Positions 1 through 11,735 of a stretch of DNA of 64,000 bases are shown here, in pieces. The stretch comes from Scortum barcoo (Eukaryota; Chordata; Actinopteri; Centrarchiformes; Terapontidae), in NCBI GenBank assembly GCA_023238725.1, contig CM041535.1:27867478-27931477 (forward strand), in the 5' to 3' direction. Position numbers and translations under genes: made by a program. Each line of letters begins with the position of its first letter. Position 1 is the stretch's first letter. The notes under the pieces are model-generated. The model searched no databases and was not told where the DNA came from. It saw only the letters and a list, made by a program, of their open reading frames with translations.

Positions 1-74
1 AAAAGTCAAAATAAACAAAGAAAGAAGTCAGAGCTACTGTAACTGGCTGCCACTCACTTGGTGCCATCTTGAAA

Positions 75-92
75 AAAAAAAAAAATAAATAA

Positions 93-140
<48 letters not shown>

Positions 141-159
141 GTATATGTGTATGTGTATA

Positions 160-224
<65 letters not shown>

Positions 225-400
225 GTGTATATATGTGTGTGTATATATGTGTATATATATATGTGTATATATATGTTTATATATGTATATGTGTATATAT
301 GTATATTTATATGTATGTATATGTATGTATATATGTATGTATATATATGTATGTGTATATATGTATGTGTATATATGTATATATTTTTGTATTCATTAAT
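75..400. repeat. AT-rich TA/TATG microsatellite
   Basis: About 320 bases of alternating TA runs grading into TATG and TGTA units, preceded by a short A-run near 71-85. All reading frames through it give only Tyr/Ile/Met/Val/Cys repeats, so the open frames here are an artefact of the repeat. Bases 410-750 after it show no recognisable gene. Confidence 0.97.
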
Positions 401-754
401 TTATTTGTATATATTGATGAGGATGGTTATCATCAGTAGATACTGCAAATATATCAACTCGAACCGCAAGTGTAATGTAATGTAATGATCCTCAGGTATA
501 ATGTGATGGTCCACAGGTGTGATGGTCCTGAGAGTCAGATCAGATTCACAGCTTGTTATTTTCACAGTTTTCTGTTCACTCACATTAGAGACCGACAGAA
601 ACACTGACACACTTTAGATAAATGACTTCAGGTAAATGTGCAGGTGAGTTCAGGTGTTGCAGGAACTGATGTTTTTTAATATTTTCTTTTATTTCAGTTA
701 TTCTAAGAAGTTTAATGAGAGAGTCTGAAATAATCACTCAGCTAAAGTGGTATG

Positions 755-950
755 TCTCATCGCAACTGTTAAGTGTTCGTGTTTGTCTTGTCTTCACAAG
801 TCTTGTCTCGTCGGTCACTTTCTGTTTTCTTTTGGTAACTAACTCTCCTCTCGTGTCAGGTACCTTGACAATTGTCAGCCCTGCACCTGATTGTTTCCAC
901 CTGTTCCCATTTACCTCTTGTATATATAGTCCTCGTCTTTGAAGTAGACA
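755..950 (+). repeat. Fragment related to a dispersed fish repeat
   Basis: The stretch around 870-935 (cacctgattg, tttccacctg, acctcttgta, tatata) resembles the repeats at 18755-19169 (opposite strand) and 60483-60768 (same strand). It is probably a diverged end of the same non-autonomous family. The class is not determined from sequence alone. Confidence 0.5.
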
Positions 951-1247
951 GATTGACCTTAGCTTGACCTTATTGTAGAGCTTGTAATGTCTGATAAAGG
1001 TACTTTAGTCTACTGTCATACACAGCATACATGCACTCTTTCATGTCAATAAAAACATGGCTCCTTTTCTTACTGTACTTCAAAGTGTCACTGTGGAGAA
1101 AACAAAAAGAAGTTAGTGAGTTTCTGCTGTTGGCTGGAGTCCCTGCACAAACTGTTTGTAGCTCGGCTGTCTGGTCACGACATACTAAAGTACCTTTATC
1201 AGACATTACAAGTTCTACAATAAGGTCAATCTGTCTACTTCAAAGAC
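935..1247. repeat. Long inverted repeat (hairpin), arms of about 65-75 bases
   Basis: Arm 1 (about 935-1009) reads as the reverse complement of arm 2 (about 1185-1247). Arm 1 has roughly nine extra bases near 960-969. The loop is about 175 bases and has no convincing gene. It could be a MITE-like element or a foldback duplication. Confidence 0.85.
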
Positions 1248-1259
1248 ACATGAAACAGC

Positions 1260-1940
1260 AAACACACACACACACACTTTACTAAATTAGCCAAATAAGC
1301 TCAATAACAGGCACAAAAACTAATGAAAATGACAAGCATTTTATGCAGAGGCTTATAATGGGGAAATGTCTGATTTTAGTGGTGAACAGTAAAGATGACA
1401 AATTTTACTATTTTTCTCAAAAATGAAATCCTTCATGCATGAGGGTTACGTATATAACAGAGGAATAACCACCCTGCTCATCATCGGCCATAAATACCAA
1501 AAGAGAACAATGTTTTGCACATTAATTTATCATTCAGAGGGACCCGTCAGTGTAAGAGCTCACCTGAACAAAATCTAAGCCTGTAAGTGAACACAGCTTG
1601 AGCCGATGTTTGAATTAACTGATATTTATCTTTACCAGTGATTCACCGATTCAACAACCTGATGTAAATGACTCGGTTGGGTTTTTTTTTTTCCATGAGT
1701 AGGTGTATTACAGACAGATTTACATTAAACTAATTCCTCTAAAGGAATTTTAAACACGTGGGTATCTGATGTGTGATCATAACTGTGATAAGAACTGCAG
1801 TGAAAGACTATGATCATCAGCTGCTCCCAGTGTTGGTGTTGTCTCTCTGTTTGGGACTCTTCAGGTCCACCACATTCAGGATTGGCTGTAATTATCCTTT
1901 GGTCTGTTCAGGCCCGGTATCTGGCTGTTCTAGGTTCAGT
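1260..1940. other. No gene recognised
   Basis: Contains a short CA run at 1261-1277 and otherwise unremarkable AT-rich sequence. A short open frame at 1773-2081 has no recognisable domain and runs into the LINE-like sequence that follows. Confidence 0.6.
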
Positions 1941-1949
1941 TCAATATGC

Positions 1950-2330
1950 TCCCTGTGGATCATATTTTGTAAAACAACCAAATATGTCAGCATAATTATG
2001 TGGAAGACACAGAGGACTCAGGTCTCAACAAGACTTTTTTCTCTGGAACTTATTCTGGCTTCCTGTGCAGCAAAGAATTAATTTTAAAATATTATTGTTG
2101 ACTTACAGAGCAGTGAATGGTTAGAGGTCAAAATACATCAGATCTTCAGGAACAGTTTGCTTACTGTGGGTCAGAACCAAACATGCAGCAGCGTTCAGTT
2201 TCTATGCACCACAGATCTGGAATAAACTTATACATAACATGCCTGTCTGCCTTTTAAATCAACGCTAAAATGTAAACTCCAGCCTTCCTATTTCATTTAA
2301 AGAGTCATTATTACTGGACACCATTCCAAC
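1950..2330 (+). mobile_element. L2/Maui-like LINE 3' fragment
   Basis: Closely resembles 21540-22060 in the same orientation. Both carry the degraded end of a reverse-transcriptase ORF (encoding 'LTYRALNGQRPEYI' in the second copy) and a shared run about a histidine-rich 'MHHRSGI' stretch. Frames are broken by stops and gaps. Confidence 0.7.
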
Positions 2331-2389
2331 AACATAAAAAAAAGTGTTGGGGGAAAACAATCTGCTCCAAATTTTGAAACAGCCCCCTT

Positions 2390-3030
2390 TGCTCAGGATG
2401 TGTCCCAGATTATTTTAAAATAGCCTGTATTCAGCCAATGCTAAAACAACCTAGCCTTGATGCATCAGTTTAAAAAAAATGAATGATCTTAAAATTGCAC
2501 CATATTTCACAGATTCTTCAGAAACTGCTTTTAGAACAACTTCTGGAAGAGCTTATTATCAACAGTGTTTTTGAAAAACTTCGATCAGGATTTTGCAACC
2601 AACATAGCACCAAAACAGCTCTTCTACAAGTTATAAGCGACCTATTAATGGCTGCAGATACTGGACAATGCTCTGTACTGGTGCTATTGACCTCAGCGGA
2701 GCATTCAACGCCATTGATCATAACATGCTAATCGACAGACTAAAAACTTGGGTGGGCCTCTCTGGAATAGCCCTGAAGTGGTTTTCCTCCTGTCTATCAA
2801 ATAGAAAATTTTACATCTCATCTGATTCATTCATCTCTTCATCTACACAGGCAACATGTGGCATACCACAGGGATCAATCCTTGGACCAGTTTTGTTCTC
2901 ACTTCATAAGCTATCACCAGGTCATATCATTCATCACCATAACATCTCATGTCACTGTTATGCTGATGATTCACAGTTATATCTCTTCATTAACCTCTTT
3001 TAATCCAACAACATCATACATCACCATATC
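2390..3030 (+). mobile_element. L2-type LINE reverse-transcriptase relic
   Basis: Broken frames at 2483-2731 and 2668-3003 encode reverse-transcriptase blocks: 'SGFCNQHSTKTALL', 'DLSGAFNAIDHN', 'GIPQGSILGP' and 'CYADDSQLY'. The last is the catalytic YADD box. The element is frameshifted and truncated at both ends. It ends right where GIMAP intron sequence begins (about 3033), so it probably replaced the upstream part of GIMAP copy 1. Confidence 0.9.
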
Positions 3031-3032
3031 CT

Positions 3033-4276
3033 CTGTATTTCAGAGGTACAATCTGTAAGTAAGTAATTACCTCATGAAGTTAAACAGCAATGAAATTATA
3101 AATTAATATGTGAAAGTATGTTGACCTTTTCCACTTTTTCTAAATCTTTGTTTTCCACAGTGTCTGAGCTGAGGGTCGTTCTGTTGGGGAACAGCTGGAC
3201 TAAGAGGAGAAAAGTGGAGAACATCATACTGGGAGAGAATAAGTTCAACACTGAGGATGAATCAGACCACTGTGTGAGAATCACTGGACAGTTGGAGGAG
3301 AAAAGAATAGTCGTCATCAACACTGAAGATCTGCTGCATCCCAACATCTCTGAACACAAACTAACAGAGTTCACAGAAAACTGTGTGAGACTCTCTGATC
3401 CTGGACCTCATGTGTTCCTGCTGGTTCTACAGCCTGAAGACTTCACTGAGGAACACAAACTGAGACTGTCCAATGTTCTTCAACTCTTCAGTGATCGACC
3501 ATTTGATCATTCACTGGTTCTGATATCAACACCCAGAGAGGAGAGTCCAGGTTTCATGGAAAACTACAGAGAACATCCACCATTAAAAGACATGATCAGA
3601 AAATGTCGATACAGATACTTGAAGCTGAAGAACCTCGAACATTCAGAGCTGTTAACACGTTTGGATAAGATCGTAAAAGAGAACAATGGAGAGCATGTCA
3701 GCTGTGATGTGTTTGACACAACATCGACTTTACCAGGTGATCATCAAAGCCCAGAACAAAAGGAAACAGACTTCAGTCATAGATACTGTTAAAGCTGCTG
3801 GTATGTCAATTTATATTTCTCTCCGTTGTATTACAGTATCTGGATTCAGGATTGTGCTGCTTGGAAAAAGTGAAGACAAACAGACAAGACTTGATAACTT
3901 CATCATCAACAGCAAAGCTTTTCATGACCAAATAACCACACAATGTGTGGCCAGCTGTGGAGAGTGAAGAGGAAAACCATTAACAGTGGTGAAAACTCCA
4001 GACATGTTCAGTCTGTGTGTGGAAACAGTGAGAAGAGAAGTGAAGAGCTGTGTGACTCTTTGTCCTCCTGGACCAAATGTTCTGCTGCTGTTAGTGAAGC
4101 CTTCTGACTTCACTGAAGAGAACAGACAAACACTGAAGTTCATCCTCACTTTGTTTGGTCGAGACACTTTAAAATTCTCGATGGTCATCTTTATACATGA
4201 AAGGAAAGAAATGAGTATCTTTTCATCATTGACTGTTTTGAACATTTTCTTTGTGTTTTTGATGCATTTGAAACAT
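3033..4276 (+). pseudogene. GIMAP/AIG1 GTPase copy 1, truncated
   Basis: GIMAP-family (AIG1-domain) GTPase relic. An acceptor at 3159-3160 opens an exon from 3161 ('SELRVVLLGNSW') that encodes a full AIG1 domain with a degenerate P-loop (GNSWTKRRK, no GK[ST]). The frame runs to about 3792. The intron that follows is only about 36 bases (3799-3834), because the linker exon and most of the introns seen in copy 2 are gone. The second AIG1 domain (from about 3841, 'FRIVLLGKSEDKQTR') has an in-frame TGA at 3965-3967, then continues in the same frame ('GKPLTVVKTPDMF') until about 4270. There a 5'-truncated LINE cuts it off. Leader exons are missing, replaced upstream by an L2 relic. It is very unlikely to make a complete protein. 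Confidence 0.9.
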
Positions 4277-4996
4277 TGAACAGACTTAAAACCTTCCTTT
4301 TTGATAAAGCTTATAGTTAGGGTGGGCACAGGCTCGCCCTTAGTTATGCTGCTATAGGCTTAGACTGCCGGGGGGCTCCCATGATGCACCGGGCACCTCT
4401 CCCTCTTCCTCTGTCTCTGCTTCCTCTACTCTTATTTCAAAGCCAAACTCAAAGTCTGCATCTTTGTTAATTTGGCGGCATGTGCAGGACATGCTGAGGA
4501 TTGAAAGTATGTTTCTCTAAGACATGACAATAAAACTAAGACATGGCAATAAAACAAAGACATGGCAAAATCAAAGACAGTGCAAAATGATATGGTAGTA
4601 GTGCAAACTGGAGTCAGCTTATAAACTGGTTAAAGTAGTTAAAGTAGTTAAATTGGTTAAAGTTTTAAAGCGGTTAATGTGAATACTCTGATGTCCTGTA
4701 AAGTGCATGTTACTGCCAGAGCCCCGGCCCTCTTTGTTCTCTCCAGTCTTGCAGGTTCCTCACTGATTCTGGTTGTGGTCCATCTGTCTGAGGTTCACTG
4801 GCCTGGTGGGGACATGATCTGTGTCTGTGCTTGTGGAGAGAAGGTCGAGTGGCCCAGAGCTCCATATGAGGACATCCAGATGTGGTGAGGGGGATTTAGG
4901 CGCACGAAGCGTGCAGTTGAAAGAAGAAATACGTTTGTTGCGACAACGAATCGAATGAACGCTTTGGGCGAGATCAATTAAAAGTATAGGGCTGGG

Positions 4997-5154
4997 TGTC
5001 ACATATGGCTGTACGTGGGGTTGGTTTAGGGCCATGACGCTAGAGTGACGTCAGAGCGCGGGAAGCGGGAAGCCGGGTCAAGGGTTATGAGAAAAAGTGA
5101 AAATAAAAAAGTGTTGTGAGCATAGTCGTTGTCAGCGTGTGCTTGGACGTAACA
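4997..5154 (+). repeat. 5' LTR of the Gypsy element
   Basis: Begins TGTCACATATGG and ends GGACGTAACA. It differs from the 3' LTR by small indels (near 5010 and 5055) and a few substitutions. This implies the element is not very recent. The presumed primer-binding region follows at 5155. Confidence 0.93.
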
Positions 5155-5166
5155 TTGACGACGAGG

Positions 5167-5960
5167 ATGGAGCTCCCTTTTTCACCTCTGCCTTCGTTCC
5201 TCGCCCTGCCTGGGGAACCACCGATCCCATGGCCTCGCTGGCACGAGTCGTTCGAGATGTATATCGCCGCTGTCGGGCTGTCCGATGCTAACGACGCGAG
5301 GCTTCGAGCTATGCTGATCCACAGCCTGGGGAGCGAAGGACAACGGATCTTCCGCACTCTCGGACCCACTACGTCATACGCAGACTGTGTCGCCATACTG
5401 GCCGGACATTTCGCTGCTCCACAGAGTGTTATTGTCCGGCGGATCGTCTTTCGTCAACGCCGACAACGGCGGGTGAGTCGGTCCACCATTACGTCCGCCG
5501 ACCTCCGGTGCTTGGCTAGCTAGCCTCTGTAAATTCGGCCGCTTGGAGGAGGAGATGATTCGGGACCAGCTAGCGGAGCACACGATCCGACCCCAAACTG
5601 AGAGAGAAACTGTTTATGTCACCAGACGACCTGTCGCTGGCTAAGGCAGTAGAGTTAGCCTTTCAGCTCGAGTCCGCTGCTCTGCTGACATCACGACTAA
5701 CAGCCCCTGACGCTGCTCCCTCACACTCTGCTCAGCTGGCACAGACGGTGACCCCGGCCACCCGGTCCCCCAGCCCCGCCCTCGCTTCACGACGAGTTCG
5801 AGGTGAACGTTGCGGGGCGACAAGGGTGCCACAGCACGTCGGCCCTGTGGTAACTGCGGCTCTTCCTCCCACCCAACACGCTCACCGACCTGCCCAGCCA
5901 CGGGACAGAGATGTCAACGCTGCGGTAAACTGAACCACTTCTCCAGAGTGTGCCGCTCGG
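5167..5960 (+). pseudogene. Gypsy gag, frameshifted, with two CCHC knuckles
   Basis: The frame from ATG 5167 reads a capsid-like segment ('PWPRWHESFEMYIAAVG', 'MLIHSLGSEGQRIF') typical of retrotransposon gag and stops near 5523. Further gag sequence follows in other frames. Two nucleocapsid-type zinc knuckles lie at about 5846-5953 ('CGNCGSSSHP' and 'CQRCGKLNHFSRVC', Cys-X2-Cys-X4-His-X4-Cys). Gag would package the element's RNA. The broken frame makes this copy defective. Confidence 0.88.
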
Positions 5961-6059
5961 TGCCCAGCCCCGCAAACCCCCGACCTCGCCCATCCCGCCC
6001 ATCGAGCCTAACCACCATTCACTCTGTGGGCTCCTGCGCCAAGCCATTTAAGTGGTGCA

Positions 6060-6360
6060 CAGTGGAGGTGGACGGCGTGTGCCTACCTGCTATTGGACAC
6101 TGCAGCCTCCAGGTCTCTGCTTAGTGAGTCCACAGTCCGACGGCTCTTTCCCCGACAGCTGATCAAGGCAGGTGCAGAGGAGCTGTACGGCTATGGACAC
6201 ACCAGGATCGGCATGGTAGGCACCTGCACCTTCTCTGTACGCTACGGCTCCAGATTCCTGCCCGCGTTCACCTTCCAGGTGTCTCGCCACGGCGCAAACC
6301 TCCTGGGGTTTGACCTGTTCTGCGCTCTGGGCTTTTCCATCACGGACAACACAGGTACTG
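6060..6360 (+). pseudogene. Gypsy aspartic protease region
   Basis: Encodes 'LLDTAASRSLLSE' near 6090, the retropepsin active-site pattern (D-T/S-A/G), followed by 'FTFQVSRHGANLLGFDLF', the usual distal G-x-D block of Gypsy proteases. It lies between the zinc knuckles and the start of RT, where protease is expected. It would cleave the Gag-Pol polyprotein. The frame of the DTAA box is offset from the preceding gag frame. Confidence 0.8.
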
Positions 6361-6490
6361 CAATACTTACAGTGACCACGCTCTGGCAGCAACGCTGGCC
6401 GTCGCTCTTCACCGGCCTGGGCTGTCTCACCGCCTTCAACCACCAGCCGCTCATCGACTCCACCGTATCCCCTGTCATCCAACCTCTACC

Positions 6491-8293
6491 ATGCGCCGCC
6501 TTCCCCTATCTCTACGTGATGATGTCACAGCCGAGCTGCAGAAGCTGCTGGACGCTGGCATCATCGAGCGGGTCGATGCTTCGCCCTGGATCTCTAACCT
6601 GGTGGTGGCGAAGAAGAAGTCGGGCGGCCTGCGCCCTTGCGTCGACCTCAGACAGGCAAACAAAGCAGTGATTGCTCCACAGGGAACTGTTCTGCTCCAC
6701 AGGGAACTGTTTTGCTCCACAGGGAACTGTTCTGGCTCCTTTCCTGTTCACCCTCTACACTGCAGACTTTTCATACAATTACTCCATCCTGTCATCTCCA
6801 GAAGTTCTCTGATGACTCTGCTGTTGTTGGCCTCATCACAGATGGGGACGACAGAGAGTACAGAGGACTTATTCAAGACTTTGCAGGACTGGTGCCTGCG
6901 GAACAACCTCCAGATCAACGCTGGTAAAACCAAGGAGCTGGTGGTGGATTTCCGCAGGCGTAGACACTCTCCGCCTGCACCGGTGGTGAGCATCCAGGGA
7001 ATGGACATCGACACTGTGAAGTCCTACAAGTACCTGGGTGTTCACCTAAATGACAGTCTGGACTGGTCGGACAACACCAATGCCCTTGTCAAGAAGGGCA
7101 ACAGCAGACTGTTCCTGCTCAGGAGGCTGAGGTCTTTTGGAGTGCAGGGACCACTCTCCTCAGGACCTTCTTATGACTCTGTGGTGGCATCAGCCATCTT
7201 TTATGGGATAGTCTGCTGGGCCAGCAGCATCACGGACAGAGATAGGAGGAGAATGGATGGACAGACTGGTGAGGAGGGCCAGCTCTGTCCTGGGATGCCC
7301 CCTCCCTGGACTCAGTGGAGGTGGTGGGAAACGGGAGGATGATGGCTAAGCTGTCATCCCTGTTAAACAACACGTCCCACCCTCTACAGGACACTCTGAC
7401 AGCTCTGGGCAGCTCCTTCAGTGAGCAGGCTGCTCCATCCACGCTGTGTGAAGGAGAGGTACCGCAGGTCCTTCCTGCCTGCTGCTGCTGTCAGACTACA
7501 CAACAAACAAAATGCCCGCTAGTCTGCAGACAATGGACAATGAACAATAAACAATAACACAATTTCACTGTTTTTTGCACTCCCTGAGTATATTATATAT
7601 ATTTCTCATATGTATACTCTCAGGCACACTCCCTCTGTACTATGTACAGGTTTACTTACAGTCATAGTTATAATTATTTATCTTGGATAATTTTACCTTT
7701 TATTTCATTTTATTTTATTTTATTTCATGTCTTAAACTCTTATTGACTATTTCCCACTATGTGTCTTCGCTGCTATTATGCTGTGAATTTCCCCGCTGGG
7801 ACTGGGACTAATAAAGGAAATCTGAATCTGAATCTGAATCTGATTCCTGACAAATACCCACTGCCTACGATGGAGTAGCTGTCCGCTAAATTCCATGGCT
7901 CGACAGTCTTCTCTAAACTCGACCTTCGCCAGGGCTACCTGCAGGTTCCCCTACATCCGGACAGCCGCAACCTCACTGCCTTTGTTTCTCACATGGGGGT
8001 TTTCCAATACACCCGTATGCCCTTTGGACTCAGCTCGGCCCCCAGTTGCTTCCAGAAAATCATGGCCACCATCTTTGCTGGTATCCCGGGTGTAGTTGTT
8101 TACCTAGATGACATTGTGGTGCACGGGGGGACGGCTACAATACACGATCAGCGCCTTTCGAGGGTGCTTGATGTGCTCGCTCACCACAACCTCACACTGA
8201 ACGGGGAGAAGTGTGTCTTTGCAGTGCCCGTCATCGAGTTTGTGGGGTTCCGCTTGTCCACCTCCGGCCTGAGCCCACTCCACTCAAACGTCG
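6491..8293 (+). pseudogene. Gypsy reverse transcriptase, split by a LINE at 6674-7840
   Basis: Part 1 (6491-6673) reads the RT start: 'LLDAGIIERVDASPWIS', 'VVAKKKSGGLRPCVDLRQ'. Part 2 (from 7841) resumes at 'IPDKYPLPT', with a TAG in the following residues, then 'KLDLRQGYLQV', 'MPFGLSSAPSCFQ' and the catalytic 'YLDDIVVHG' box near 8103. It breaks off at 8293, where an L2 LINE is inserted. The two halves join in sense across the LINE with a TGATT duplication, so the gene was continuous before insertion. Confidence 0.93.
6674..7840 (+). mobile_element. 5'-truncated Rex1-like LINE inserted in Gypsy RT
   Basis: Flanked by the target duplication TGATT (6669-6673 and 7841-7845). It opens with three near-identical tandem units of about 22 bases (6674-6735). 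It then encodes RT C-terminal blocks ('WCLRNNLQINAGKTKELV', 'YKYLGVHLNDSLDWS') like those of the larger element at 28935-32205. It ends in a TGAATC repeat tail (7821-7840). Frames are broken. Confidence 0.9.
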
Positions 8294-8620
8294 GCATTAA
8301 TGACGCCCGATTACGCCAATCGGAAGTCACCAGAATTAATGTGGAGTCGGTGTGTAAGTTTGCAAAAACGATGTCGGACTCCGTAGTTTTCTCTGGACCC
8401 CTTCCTAATCTGACCAGTGACGACACATGTACAGCCGCATGTCGTCATTCCACCGGTGGTTAACGAGGTGGTGTCCGGCAAACGGCGTGGGCTTTATTAA
8501 TAATTGGCAGCCTTTTTGGGGGAGATCTGGCCTGATTAGGAGAGATGGTATCCATCCCACTTTGGCTGGAGCCGCTCTCCTGTCTAGAAATATAGAAAGT
8601 TTTATTAGTCCTAATTCATG
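8294..8620 (+). pseudogene. SGNH-hydrolase-like ORF remnant of the L2 LINE
   Basis: Opens with 'GINDARLRQSE', resembling the GxND block of SGNH esterases. It closes with 'RRDGIHPTLAGAALL', resembling the D-x-x-H block. The serine block is missing, as the element is 5'-truncated. A two-base insertion near 8430 shifts the frame between the two parts. Esterase-type ORF1 proteins are known in CR1/L2-group LINEs; their exact role in retrotransposition is unclear. Confidence 0.75.
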
Positions 8621-8717
8621 ACATACCAGAGTTGGGACCAGTAAGCAGAGCTGCAGTCTTACACGCTTCTCTGCGCCTCCATTAGAGCAGCTGCACACCC
8701 AATATAGAATAGAAACT

Positions 8718-11700
8718 GTGTCTGCCCAGCGACCATTTAAACTCTTAAAACCAAAAAGGGGAGTTATTCATAAAAATCTAATAAAAATTAACACAACTGC
8801 TGTAGCAACTCAGCAACAGCATAATAAGAAAATTAAGTGTGGCCTCTTAAACATCAGATCTCTGGCCTCTAAGGCTGTTCTGATAAATGATTTGATATCT
8901 GACTCTGATATAGGACCTATTCTGGCCTTACTGAGACCTGGCTAGGTCAGGAAGAATATGTTAGCCTAAATGAATCCACTCCACCGAGTCATTCTAACGT
9001 TCATGTTCCTCGAGACACTGGACGAGGAGGTGGAGTTGCAGCCATTTTTAATTCAGCCCTATTAATAAATTCTCGGCCTAAAGAGGGCTACAGCTCATTT
9101 GAAAGCCTTACTTATTACTCTTTCATCTCCAGCCTGGAAGAGCACAAAGCCAATACTAGTTGCTGTAGTGTACCGCCCCCCAGGCCCATACTCTGAATTC
9201 TTATCTGAATTTTCAGAGTTCTTGTCAAATTTAGTCCTTGAAAATGACAAGGTAATTATTGTAGGTGATTTTAATATTCATGTGGACATGGATAGTGACA
9301 GTCTTAGCACAGCATTCATCTCATTATTGGACTCCATTGGGTTTTCTCAGAGAGTAAATTCTCCAACTCACTGTCACAATCACACCCTTGATTTGGTCCT
9401 CACCTATGGTATTGATATTGAGCACTTAATAGTCTCCCCCAAAATCCTGTGTTATCAGACCACTACTTAGTATCATTTGAATTCCTATTACTGGACTATG
9501 CACCTCTAGAAAAATTAGTGTTCACTAGATGGTTACCCGATTGTACTAGGACTAAATTTAAGGAAGCAATTCCGACAGCATTAAAGTCAGTAAGATTTCC
9601 TAGTATCTCTGACGACTCTCATTTTTTGAGCTCCCCCCAAATTGACCAACTTGTTAGAAACAGCTATGGACTCACTCAGAGGCACTCTGGACTCTGTTGC
9701 GCCCCTAAAAAGAAAGATTATAAAACAGAAGAGACTGGCACCATGGTTTAACTCTGCAACTCGCAAGTTAAAACAAACAACGCGACAATTGGAAAGGATA
9801 TGGCGCTCCACCAAAGAGGAGGACTCTCGCCTAGCCTGGAAAGAGAGTCTCAAAACATATAGGAAAGCCCTGTGTAATGCCAGAGCAGCCTACTATTCAG
9901 AATTAATAGAGAAAAATAAGAACTGCCCTAGGTTTCTTTTCAGCACTGTAGCCAGGCTGACACAGAGCCATAGCTCTATTGAACCCTGCATCCCCTTAAG
10001 TTTAAGTAGTAATGATTTCATGAGCTTCTTTAATGACAAGATTCTTGAATATTAGGGACAAAATTTGTCAGGATCTGCCCTCGTTAGACTCCGATCCTTC
10101 AGACTCAGGAAATTTAGGAGCAGATACATTAAAACCTGACAATTGCTTAGACAGTTTTATTCCAATTGGCCTTCCCGAATTATCCTCGTTAGTTTCATCA
10201 TCGAAAGCAACAACTTGTCTCCTAGACCCGATCCCAACTACGCTGCTTAAGGAAGTTTTCCCATTTATTGGCACATCACTGCTGCATATTATTAATCTGT
10301 CTCTGGTGTCAGGCTTTGTACCCAAGTCTTTTAAAGTAGCTGTAATTAAACCATTGATCAAAAAACCTACACTTGATGCAGATGTGTTAGCCAATTATAG
10401 ACCAATATCCAACCTCCCCTTTTTGTCTAAGATTCTAGAGAAAGCCGTTGCCAGCCAGTTATGTAATTATCTCCACAGTAATAGTCTTTTTGAAGTTTTT
10501 CAGTCAGGATTTAGAGCTCACCATAGCACAGAAACAGCACTTGTGAAAGTCAAAGTCACCAATGACCTGTTGACAGCATCAGATAGAGGGCTTCTTCTGT
10601 CTGTACTTGTCCTGTTAGACCTTAGTGCTGCCTTTGATACAGTTGACCATCACATCCTGTTGCTGAGAATGGAAAAACTGCTTGGTATTAAAGGGTCTGC
10701 ATTAAACTGGTTCAGATCATACTTATCAGATCGGTCTCAGTTTGTCCATATTAATAATGAATCCTCTGTGCATACTAAAGTCTGTCATGGAGTTCCACAA
10801 GGTTCAGTGCTTGGTCCAATTCTGTTTATTTTGTATATGCTGCCCCTTGGCAATATCATCAGGAGGCACTCCATAGATTTCCATTATTGTTATGCTGATG
10901 ACACCCAATTATATTTATCAGTGGAGCCAGACAAAACTGATCAGCTCCTGAAACTCCATGCCTGCCTTAAAGATATAAAGGCTTGGATGACCAGAAATTT
11001 CCTGTTGTTGAACTCAGATAAAACTGAAGTGATCCTATTAGGTCCGAAACACCTGAGGAACACGCTTTCTCCTATGATAGCCTTGTTGGATGGCATTAAC
11101 TGGGCCTCCAGGCACCACTGTAAGGAACCTCTGTGTTTTATTTGATCAGGATATGTCCTTCGACACCCATATTAAGCATATTTCAAGGTCTGCTTTTTAC
11201 CACCTGCGCAACATCGCAAAAATTCGGCACTTTTTGTCCCAAAGCGATGCTGAAAAATTAGTCCATGCATTTGTCTCTTCCAGGCTGGATTATTGTAATT
11301 CACTTTTATCAGGCTGCCCAAACAAGTCGTTAAAGACTCTACAGCTGGTCCAGAATGCCGCTGCTCGGGTGCTGACTAGAAACCAGGAAAAGAGACCATA
11401 TTACTCCAGTATTGGCTTCTCTGCATTGGCTCCCTGTAAAATTTAGAGTGGATTTTAAAATCCTTCTCCTCACATATAAGGCTCTGCATGGTCTGGCACC
11501 ATCATATCTTAATGAATTGATAACTCCTTATCAACCGACTAGAGTGCTGCGCTCCCAAAACGCAGGCTTACTTGTAGTTCCCAGGGTTTCCAGAAGTAGT
11601 CTAGGGGGCAGAGCCTTCAGCTATCAGGCCCCTGTTCTCTGGAACCAGCTCCCAGTCTGGGTCCGAGAGGCAGACACAGTGTCAGTGTTTAAGAATAGAC

Positions 11701-11735
11701 TTAAAACCTTCCTTTTTGATAAAGCTTATAGTTAG
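8718..11735 (+). pseudogene. L2 LINE ORF2: endonuclease and reverse transcriptase, broken
   Basis: The endonuclease part reads 'LLNIRSLASKAVLIND', 'VAVVYRPPGPYSEF' and 'VIIVGDFNIHVD' (APE-type motifs) across at least two frame changes and a stop near 8943. The RT part (10033-11145) reads 'NYRPISNLPFLSKILEK', 'LLDLSAAFDTVDH', 'GVPQGSVLGPILF' and 'CYADDTQLYLS', including the catalytic YADD. The C-terminal part is frameshifted near 11095 and 11420. It would nick target DNA and copy the LINE RNA. Confidence 0.93.

Noticed and set aside
133..485. Three overlapping open frames of up to 112 codons rich in Tyr, Ile, Met and Val
   Set aside because: They are translations of the TA/TATG microsatellite, open in all frames only because of base composition.
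3799..3834. A 36-base intron in GIMAP copy 1
   Set aside because: Too short for normal vertebrate splicing. Comparison with copy 2 shows it is the fused remainder of two introns after a deletion.
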